From Nocardioides scoriae (lineage in GTDB: Bacteria; Actinomycetota; Actinomycetes; Propionibacteriales; Nocardioidaceae), in assembly GCF_900104965.1 (NCBI RefSeq), contig NZ_LT629757.1:2294001-2358000 (forward strand): a stretch of 64,000 nucleotides of DNA, read 5' to 3'. Under the pieces are notes generated by a model. That model was not told where the DNA came from, did no database searches, and worked only from the letters and a program-made list of their open reading frames with translations. The position numbers were made by a program, and so were the translations under genes. The first letter of the stretch is position 1. Each line of letters begins with the position of its first letter. Below, piece after piece: positions 57,891 through 64,000 of the stretch.

Positions 57891-58889
57891 TCCAGCGGCT
57901 GACTGGACCGCCGCCACGGTGCGGGCACCGTTGGTGTGGGCGATCCAGACGCGCTGGCCCTCCTCGAGGCGCAGGTGGCGCTGCGTCGCCCGGGTGACGG
58001 TCACCTCGATCTCGGCGGGGTCGCCCTCGGTGACGTGGGCGGGGTCCAGCGCGACCGAGAGCCGCACCTCGAACCCGACCCGCAGCTGGCGCGCGATGGT
58101 GCCGGGGACGGCCTGCGGGTCCTCGTCGGTCGTGTAGACCTCGATGTCGTGCGGCCGCACCAAGGTGCCCTGGAGCCGGGTGACGGGGCCGAGGAAGCTC
58201 ATCACGAAGTCGCTGGCCGGCTCGTCGTAGAGCTGGTCGGGCGAGCCGACCTGCTCGATGCGGCCCTCGTTGATGACCACGATCTCGTCGGCGACCTCGA
58301 GGGCCTCCTCCTGGTCGTGGGTGACGAAGACCGTGGTGACCGAGACCTCGTCGTGGAGGCGTCGCAGCCACTCGCGCAGCTCCTTGCGGACCTTGGCGTC
58401 GAGCGCGCCGAACGGCTCGTCGAGCAGCAGCACCGTCGGCTCGACGGCGAGCGCCCGGGCCAGGGCCATCCGCTGCCGCTGGCCGCCGGAGAGCTGGGCC
58501 GGGAGCCGGTGGGCGAACTGCGAGAGGTGGACCAGCTCGAGCAGCTCGGCGACCCGACGCGTGACCTCGTCCTTGGGCCGCTTGCGGATCTCGAGGCCGA
58601 AGGCGACGTTCTTGGCCACGCTCATGTGCTTGAACGCCGCGTAGTGCTGGAACACGAAGCCCACGTTGCGCTTCTGCGGCGGCAGGTGGGTCGCCTCGGT
58701 GCCCTCGATGGTGACGGTGCCGCTGTCGGCCGACTCCAGGCCGGCGATGATGCGCAGCAGCGTCGACTTGCCGCCGCCGCTGGGGCCCAGCAGGGCGGTG
58801 AGGTGGCCGGTCGGCAGGTCGACCGAGACGTTATCGAGCGCGACGAAGTCACCGAACTTCTTGGTGACGCCGGAGACGTTGATGCTCAT
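57888..58889 (-). CDS. cysA: Sulfate/thiosulfate ABC transporter ATP-binding protein CysA
   Basis: 333 residues. Walker [10 protein letters not shown] (35-43), Q-loop [14 protein letters not shown], signature LSGGQRQR (133-140), Walker [20 protein letters not shown] and the H-loop VTHDQEEA are complete. The C-terminal ~100 residues are the TOBE-like regulatory domain of CysA ([15 protein letters not shown]). It powers sulfate import with CysT and CysW. The ATG overlaps the cysW stop by 4 bases. Last gene of sbp-cysT-cysW-cysA. Confidence 0.96.
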   Translation of the reverse strand: MSINVSGVTKKFGDFVALDNVSVDLPTGHLTALLGPSGGGKSTLLRIIAGLESADSGTVTIEGTEATHLPPQKRNVGFVFQHYAAFKHMSVAKNVAFGLEIRKRPKDEVTRRVAELLELVHLSQFAHRLPAQLSGGQRQRMALARALAVEPTVLLLDEPFGALDAKVRKELREWLRRLHDEVSVTTVFVTHDQEEALEVADEIVVINEGRIEQVGSPDQLYDEPASDFVMSFLGPVTRLQGTLVRPHDIEVYTTDEDPQAVPGTIARQLRVGFEVRLSVALDPAHVTEGDPAEIEVTVTRATQRHLRLEEGQRVWIAHTNGARTVAAVQSAAG

Positions 58890-59764
58890 CGTTCATCATC
58901 CTTGGGGCGGAGGAGGGACACCACGACCAGGCACGCCATGGCGGCGAACGCGAGCACGGCGGCCAGGGCGTAGGAGGTGTCCTGCTGGAAGTTCTGGTAG
59001 GTGTCCTCGACGGCGAGGGTAGCGGTCTGCGAGAGCCCCGCGATGTTGCCCGAGACGATCTTGACGGCGCCGAACTCGCCGAGCGAGCGGGCCAGGCTGA
59101 GCACGACGCCGTAGACGACGGCCCACTTGATGCCGGGCAGCGTGATGCGGCGCAGGGTGGCGAACGCCCCGGCGCCCAGGCTCCGGGCGGCCTGCTCCTG
59201 GTCCTCGCCGATCTCCTCGAGGACGGGCACGACCTCGCGGATCATCAGCGGCAGCGCGACGAAGACCGTGGCCATCACCATGCCCGGGGTCGCGAAGATG
59301 ACCTGGAAGCCGGCGTTCTCCAGCGTCGGTCCGAACCAGCCGTCGCGGCCGTTGTAGACGAGCACGAGGGCCAGGCCGACCACGACGGGTGAGACCGAGA
59401 GCGGTACGTCGAGCAGCGCCGAGATCACGCGCTTGCCCCAGAAGTCGTAGCGCACCAGCAGGATCGAGATGGTGAGGCCGAAGACCAGGTTGATGAGCAC
59501 CGAGATGACCGTGATGATCGCGGTCAGCACCAGGGCGTGGGCGATCTCCGGCTCGGTGAGCGACTCGAACATGGGCCCGATGCCGGGCGCCAGCGCGGCC
59601 TTGAAGACCAGCGAGGTCGGCCAGGCGACCAGCAGCACGACGTACCCGACGGTCAGCAGGCGCAGTGCCCACCGGACCCCGCGGGGGTCGCGGCGGTAGT
59701 CGCCCTTGGCCGGGGTGGCCTGCCGCTTCGTGGCGGCAGGAGCAGGAGCGGTGTCAGTCGCCAC
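58886..59764 (-). CDS. cysW: Sulfate ABC transporter permease CysW
   Basis: 292 residues with six predicted helices. The coupling EAA loop [20 protein letters not shown], the [20 protein letters not shown] segment and the C-terminal [20 protein letters not shown] are typical of CysW. A ~30-residue hydrophilic N-terminus precedes helix 1. The GTG start lies within the last 11 bases of cysT, implying coupled translation. It forms the membrane pore together with CysT. Confidence 0.95.
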   Translation of the reverse strand: MATDTAPAPAATKRQATPAKGDYRRDPRGVRWALRLLTVGYVVLLVAWPTSLVFKAALAPGIGPMFESLTEPEIAHALVLTAIITVISVLINLVFGLTISILLVRYDFWGKRVISALLDVPLSVSPVVVGLALVLVYNGRDGWFGPTLENAGFQVIFATPGMVMATVFVALPLMIREVVPVLEEIGEDQEQAARSLGAGAFATLRRITLPGIKWAVVYGVVLSLARSLGEFGAVKIVSGNIAGLSQTATLAVEDTYQNFQQDTSYALAAVLAFAAMACLVVVSLLRPKDDER

Positions 59765-60605
59765 GACGGGCCAACCTCCTCTGGAGGACGTCGAGGAGCA
59801 CGATCACCGCGAGGGCGACCAGCAGCAGGATGGCGGCGACCGCGGAGGCCGCCTCCTTGTTGCCGTTCTCGATGAACGTCAGGATCCGCACCGAGGCGAC
59901 CTCGGTGCGGCTGGGCAGGTTGCCCGAGAGCAGCACCAGCGAGCCGTACTCGCTGATGCCCCGGGCGAAGGACAGCGCCGCACCGGCCGCGATGGCCGGG
60001 ACCAGCGACGGCAGGATCACGCGCCGGAAGGTGGTCAGCCGGCTGGCGCCGAGCGAGGCTGCGGCCTCCTCGACGTCGCGCTCGAGGGTCTCCAGCACCG
60101 GCTGGACGGTGCGCACCACGAAGGGCAGCGTCACGAAGGCCAGCGCCAGGAACACCGCGATCCGGGTGTTGGCGACGTCGACGCCCAGCGGGGACTGCGG
60201 GCCGTAGAGCGAGAGCAGCACGAGGCCGGCCACGATCGTCGGCAGCGCGAACGGCACGTCGATGACGATGTCGACGATGCGCTTGCCCCAGAAGCGGTCG
60301 CGGACCAGCACCCAGGCGAGCGCGGTGCCCATGACGACGTTGAGCAGCGTGACGCCGGCGGACTCCAGCACCGTCAGCCGCAGCGCGGCCAGGGTCTGGG
60401 GCTGGGTCACGACCTCCCAGAAGCCGCTCGGCCCGAGGCCGGCCGCGGAGATGAGCACCGCGACCAGCGGGATCAGCACGAGCAGGCTGAACCAGGTCAT
60501 CGTGATGCCGAGCCCCAGGGCGGAGCCGGCGCCCAACGCCCGCCGCCCCCGGGCGCGACGCTGGCGCGTCGGGCCGGGGGCGGAGGAGGCAGCGATCGTG
60601 GTCAT
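59754..60605 (-). CDS. cysT: Sulfate ABC transporter permease CysT
   Basis: 283 residues, six predicted helices. DVPFALPTIVAGLVLLSLYG, the EAA loop LERDVEEAAASLGASRLTTF and ARGISEYGSLVLLSGNLPSR are the conserved CysT/CysU landmarks. The ATG overlaps the stop of the binding-protein gene (ATGA). It pairs with CysW for sulfate or thiosulfate uptake. Confidence 0.95.
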   Translation of the reverse strand: MTTIAASSAPGPTRQRRARGRRALGAGSALGLGITMTWFSLLVLIPLVAVLISAAGLGPSGFWEVVTQPQTLAALRLTVLESAGVTLLNVVMGTALAWVLVRDRFWGKRIVDIVIDVPFALPTIVAGLVLLSLYGPQSPLGVDVANTRIAVFLALAFVTLPFVVRTVQPVLETLERDVEEAAASLGASRLTTFRRVILPSLVPAIAAGAALSFARGISEYGSLVLLSGNLPSRTEVASVRILTFIENGNKEAASAVAAILLLVALAVIVLLDVLQRRLARRGD

Positions 60606-61636
60606 GACTTCCCGGAGTCGGCCAGGAGCTTGGTGACGATGCCGTCGTTCTCGTCGAAGTACTTGGTGTTGGCCTCCGACCAGCCACCGAAGTCCTGGTC
60701 GATGGTCAGCAGCGTCTCCGGCGTCGGGAACGGGTCGCTCGGGTCGTTGGCACCCTCGACGTCGACCTTGATCGCGTCGTCGAGCGGGCGGAAGCCCTGC
60801 TTGGCGTAGTCGGTCTGGCCGGGCTCGCTGAGCTGGTACTCGAGGAACTTCTTGGCCGCCGAGCTGGCGTCCTTGGTGAGCGCGACGGGGTTCTGGATGA
60901 GCAGCGTCTGCGGCGGCACGACGTAGTCGAAGTCGGCGCCGGCCTGGCGGGCCTCGATGGCCTCGTTCTCGTAGGAGAGCAGCACGTCACCGGTGCCGCC
61001 CTCGAAGGCGGTGGTGGCGTCCTTGCCGCTGCCGGGCAGGGCGGCGACGTTGCCGAGGAACTTCTCCAGGTAGGCCTGGGCGTCGGCCTCGCTGCCGCCC
61101 TCGGCGATGACGTGGCCGTACGCCGCCAGGATGTTCCACTTCGCGGAGCCCGAGGAGCCGGGGTTGGGAGTGACGATGCTCACGCCGGGCTTCACCAGGT
61201 CCTCCCAGCTCTCGATGCCCTTGGGGTTGCCCTTGCGCACCACCATGGTCACGACCGACTGCGTGAGGATCCCCTTGTTGGGGCCGTCCTTCCAGTCCGA
61301 GGCGACGATGTCCTCGTCGGTCAGCTTGGTGACGTCGGGCTCCAGCGACAGGTGGACCTCGTCGGCCTTGAGGCCGGCGATCACCGCGCGGGCCTGGTCG
61401 CCCGAGGCGCCGTAGGACTGCTGGAAGGTGACGCCCTTGCCGGCGTCGGTCTTCTGGAAGTCGGCGATGACCTGCTTGTTCGCGGTCTTCATGACCGAGA
61501 ACCCGACGACGCTGACCGAGGAGGAGTCGCCACCGCCGGCCCCGGACGCGGCGGGGTCGGAGCAGGCGGAGGTGAACAGCAGGGAGCTGACGACAGCGGC
61601 GGCGCCGATCCAGCGGGCGGTGTGCTTGGTGTTCAT
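60602..61636 (-). CDS. sbp: Sulfate-binding lipoprotein of the ABC importer
   Basis: 344 residues. MNTKHTARWIGAAAVVSSLL leads to the lipobox FTSAC (Cys near 25), so the receptor is membrane-tethered. VVGFSVMKTANKQVIADFQK, FQQSYGASGDQARAVIAGLK, the ILTQSVVTMVVRKGNPKGI segment, PNPGSSGSAKWNILAAYG and LLSYENEAIEARQAG follow Sbp/CysP. ATG 61636 is used; an in-frame ATG two codons earlier is possible, both after GAAAG. First gene of the sulfate operon, divergent from korA. Confidence 0.94.
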   Translation of the reverse strand: MNTKHTARWIGAAAVVSSLLFTSACSDPAASGAGGGDSSSVSVVGFSVMKTANKQVIADFQKTDAGKGVTFQQSYGASGDQARAVIAGLKADEVHLSLEPDVTKLTDEDIVASDWKDGPNKGILTQSVVTMVVRKGNPKGIESWEDLVKPGVSIVTPNPGSSGSAKWNILAAYGHVIAEGGSEADAQAYLEKFLGNVAALPGSGKDATTAFEGGTGDVLLSYENEAIEARQAGADFDYVVPPQTLLIQNPVALTKDASSAAKKFLEYQLSEPGQTDYAKQGFRPLDDAIKVDVEGANDPSDPFPTPETLLTIDQDFGGWSEANTKYFDENDGIVTKLLADSGKS

Positions 61637-61662
61637 GGGCATCTTTCGGTCCAGGGGAGACA

Positions 61663-61697
61663 CCCCGTTCCGCGGGGCGCAAGCCAGTAAGTTACTG
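61663..61697 (-). promoter_or_regulatory. Palindrome and leader hairpin upstream of the sulfate operon
   Basis: CAGTAAGTTACTG (61685-61697) is a perfect 13-base palindrome containing TAACTT, a fair minus-strand -10. A CCCCG/CGGGG hairpin with a 5-base loop (61663-61677) follows in the leader. The palindrome may be the operator of a sulfur-responsive repressor (inference). No SAM-riboswitch core is seen. Confidence 0.42.
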
Positions 61698-61894
61698 CAC
61701 TTTAGAGGTCCGCCCGACTATTGGGACGCCGTTGCTAGTCCAGTTGCCACGCGTGTCGCAGCGGGCCCCTCCCGAGCCTCCGCGAGGCGTCTCGGGGGCG
61801 GAGACGCGCCCTGCTCCGTGCACCCGCCGACTATCGTTGGACCTTGGTGTCCCGCCCCCGACGCCCGCTCCGAGACAGAGATGAGGACAGTCCT

Positions 61895-63781
61895 GTGGCC
61901 AAGCAGGTCAAGCAGCTCGACCGCGTGATCATCCGCTTCGCCGGTGACTCCGGTGACGGCATGCAGCTGACGGGCGACCGCTTCACGCAGGAGTCGGCGG
62001 CCTTCGGCAACGACCTCCAGACGCTGCCCAACTTCCCGGCCGAGATCCGCGCTCCCCAGGGGACGCTGCCGGGCGTGTCGTCGTTCCAGGTGCACTTCGC
62101 CGACCACGACATCCTCACGCCGGGCGACTCCCCCGACGTGCTGGTGGCGATGAACCCCGCGGCGCTCAAGGCCAACCTCCCGGACATGAAGGCCGGCACG
62201 ACGATCATCGTCGACAGCCACGACTTCACCGGCCGCAACCTCACCAAGGCGGGGTACGCCGAGAACCCCATCGAGGGCGACTCGCTGAGCGACTACACCC
62301 TCAACGTGCTCGACCTGACGGGCATGACCGTCGAGGCGGTCAAGGAGTTCGGCCTGTCCCGCAAGGACGCCAGCCGTGCGAAGAACATGTTCGCCCTGGG
62401 CCTGCTCTCGTGGATGTACGGCCGCCCGACCGAGACCACCGTCTCCTTCCTGGAGCGGCGCTTCGCCAAGGTGCCCGCGATCCGCGACGCCAACGTGACG
62501 GCCTTCAAGGCGGGCTACTTCTTCGGCGAGACGACCGAGTCGTTCGCCGTCCAGTACGAGGTCAAGCCGGCCCCGATGAGCGCCGGCACCTACCGCAACA
62601 TCACCGGCAACCTGGCGCTCGCCTACGGCCTGGTCGCCGGCGGCGTCGCCTCGGGGCTGCCGGTCTTCCTCGGCACCTACCCGATCACCCCGGCCTCCGA
62701 CATCCTCCACGAGCTGAGCAAGCACAAGCGGTTCGGCGTGACGACCTTCCAGGCCGAGGACGAGATCGCCGGCATCGGCGCGGCCCTCGGGGCGTCGTTC
62801 GCCGGCTCGCTGGGCGTCACCAGCACCTCGGGCCCCGGCATCGCGCTCAAGTCGGAGACCATCGGCCTCGCGGTGATGACCGAGCTGCCGCTGGTGATCG
62901 TCGACGTGCAGCGCGGCGGCCCCTCGACCGGCCTGCCCACCAAGACCGAGCAGGCCGACCTGCTGCAGGCGATGTTCGGCCGCAACGGCGAGTCGCCCGT
63001 GCCGATCGTGGCGCCCCAGTCCCCCGGCGACTGCTTCACCGCCGCCGTCGAGGCGGTGCGGATCGCGGTCACCTACCGCACGCCGGTGATGCTGCTCTCC
63101 GACGGCATGCTCGCCAACGGCTCCGAGCCGTGGCGCATCCCCGAGGTCGACGACCTGCCCGTGATCGACCCGGCGTTCGCGACCGCGCACAACCACGAGG
63201 TCACCGGCAAGGACGGCGAGACCACCACCGACTTCTGGCCCTACCTGCGCGACGAGGAGACCCTGGCCCGGCCGTGGGCCGTCCCCGGCACCGCCGGTCT
63301 CGAGCACCGCATCGGCGGTCTGGAGAAGGGCGACGGCCACGGCAACATCGCCTACGACCCGGCCAACCACGACTACATGGTCCGGATCCGCCAGGCCAAG
63401 GTCGACCGCATCGCCGAGTCGCTCCCGCCGCTGGAGGTCGACGACCCGTCTGGGCGGGCCAAGGTGCTGGTGCTCGGCTGGGGCTCGACGTACGGCCCGA
63501 TCGGCGCGGCGTGCCGCCGGGTCCGCAAGGCCGGCCACGACGTCGCGCAGGTCCACCTGCGCCACCTCAACCCCTTCCCCAAGGACCTGGGCGAGATCGT
63601 CCAGGGCTACGACAAGGTGCTGATCCCCGAGATGAACCTCGGGCAGCTCTCCCTGCTGGTCCGCGCGAAGTACCTCGTCGACGCGGTCGGCTACAACCAG
63701 GTGCGCGGCCTGCCGCTCAAGGCCGCCGAGCTCGCCGACGCGATCACCGACCTCGTCGAGACGACCAAGGAGACCCGATGA
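61895..63781 (+). CDS. korA: 2-oxoglutarate:ferredoxin oxidoreductase subunit alpha (gamma-alpha fusion)
   Basis: 628 residues. The N-terminal gamma-like domain has [20 protein letters not shown] and [20 protein letters not shown]. The alpha domain has [40 protein letters not shown], the [16 protein letters not shown] segment and [20 protein letters not shown]. With KorB it oxidises 2-oxoglutarate to succinyl-CoA, reducing ferredoxin, a TCA bypass common in actinobacteria. The GTG at 61895 has AGGA about 9 bases upstream. It overlaps korB by 4 bases (ATGA). Confidence 0.95.
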   Translation: MAKQVKQLDRVIIRFAGDSGDGMQLTGDRFTQESAAFGNDLQTLPNFPAEIRAPQGTLPGVSSFQVHFADHDILTPGDSPDVLVAMNPAALKANLPDMKAGTTIIVDSHDFTGRNLTKAGYAENPIEGDSLSDYTLNVLDLTGMTVEAVKEFGLSRKDASRAKNMFALGLLSWMYGRPTETTVSFLERRFAKVPAIRDANVTAFKAGYFFGETTESFAVQYEVKPAPMSAGTYRNITGNLALAYGLVAGGVASGLPVFLGTYPITPASDILHELSKHKRFGVTTFQAEDEIAGIGAALGASFAGSLGVTSTSGPGIALKSETIGLAVMTELPLVIVDVQRGGPSTGLPTKTEQADLLQAMFGRNGESPVPIVAPQSPGDCFTAAVEAVRIAVTYRTPVMLLSDGMLANGSEPWRIPEVDDLPVIDPAFATAHNHEVTGKDGETTTDFWPYLRDEETLARPWAVPGTAGLEHRIGGLEKGDGHGNIAYDPANHDYMVRIRQAKVDRIAESLPPLEVDDPSGRAKVLVLGWGSTYGPIGAACRRVRKAGHDVAQVHLRHLNPFPKDLGEIVQGYDKVLIPEMNLGQLSLLVRAKYLVDAVGYNQVRGLPLKAAELADAITDLVETTKETR

Positions 63782-64000
63782 CCACCGCAGAGCTCCCCTT
63801 CCCCGGTCTGCAGGGCGTCCCCACCACGGACGACAAGCTGACCGGCAAGGACTACACCTCCGACCAGGAGGTGCGCTGGTGCCCCGGGTGCGGCGACTAC
63901 GCCGTGCTCAAGGCCGTGCAGTCGTTCCTGCCCGACCTCGGGCTGCGCAAGGAGAACATCGTCTTCGTCTCGGGCATCGGCTGCTCGTCGCGGTTCCCCT
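63778..64000 (+). CDS. korB: 2-oxoglutarate:ferredoxin oxidoreductase subunit beta (3' end outside window)
   Basis: The first ~74 residues are visible. [20 protein letters not shown] contains the WCPGCGD motif whose Cys residues bind the 4Fe-4S cluster; [12 protein letters not shown] follows. The TPP-binding GDG motif lies beyond the window. The ATG overlaps the korA stop, so the subunits are made together. Confidence 0.94.
   Translation, partial: MTTAELPFPGLQGVPTTDDKLTGKDYTSDQEVRWCPGCGDYAVLKAVQSFLPDLGLRKENIVFVSGIGCSSRFP

Noticed and set aside
61637-61894. SAM or cysteine-responsive riboswitch before the sulfate operon
   Set aside because: Only a short hairpin and a palindrome are visible. 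No conserved riboswitch core was recognised.
1-64000. Mobile element or phage remnants that could explain the polysaccharide block
   Set aside because: No transposase, integrase, recombinase or tRNA-flanked direct repeat was recognised. tRNA-Trp and tRNA-Tyr show no duplicated 3' ends that I can see.

Overview
The window is high-GC DNA, close to gene-saturated, with frequent GTG starts and 4-base start/stop overlaps. This points to an actinobacterium, most likely Nocardioidaceae/Nocardioides-like. The strongest clue is the conserved core running on the minus strand: tRNA-Thr, tRNA-Met, rpmG, murB, an adenosine-deaminase-like gene, an aspartate aminotransferase, tRNA-Trp, secE, nusG, rplK, rplA, an LppX-like lipoprotein, rplJ, rplL and an MceG-type ATPase. 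This is the Streptomyces/Mycobacterium order. Genus-level placement is inference.

Layout. 1-1767: mceG (cut by the window edge), rplL and rplJ, with an L10 leader upstream of rplJ. 2145-18903: an exopolysaccharide block lying between rplJ and rplA. It holds a GH18 glycosidase, a GT4 transferase, a GNAT-glycosyltransferase fusion, a flippase, a convergent five-gene sugar-nucleotide/GT2 operon, a GH26-like lipoprotein, and a GT2 / polymerase / chain-length-protein operon. Together these make most of a Wzx/Wzy-type pathway; no priming transferase, kinase or export pore was found. 18993-27477: the rest of the ribosomal/secretion core with aminotransferase, deaminase, a repeat-rich membrane protein, murB and tRNAs.

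27569-36404: housekeeping and accessory genes (ComB-like phosphatase, DHA2 exporter, 3-methyladenine glycosylase, homocysteine methyltransferase-like protein, pirin, S9 peptidase, DEAD-box helicase). 36619-42154: a putative organic-acid utilisation locus with a divergent FadR-type regulator, MatC-like carrier, CaiB CoA-transferase, fused carboxyltransferase and TauE-like permease. 42151-45792: GNAT, GT4 and a GT-C mannosyltransferase. 45920-53215: a nuclease-TfoX fusion, an orphan GTPase, a MerR/DUF4188 pair with two dyad operators, a TIM44-like protein, a small unknown protein, a dienelactone hydrolase and an MFS transporter.

53383-64000: tRNA-Tyr, yajQ, a large SF2 helicase carrying a hydrophobic hairpin, a PEP-mutase/isocitrate-lyase-family enzyme, a complete sulfate ABC importer (sbp-cysT-cysW-cysA), and korA plus the start of korB. 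Several promoters sit 6-7 bases from the start codon, the signature of leaderless mRNAs. Many operon ends carry strong hairpins without a U-tract. No transposase, integrase, CRISPR array or plasmid/phage gene was recognised.
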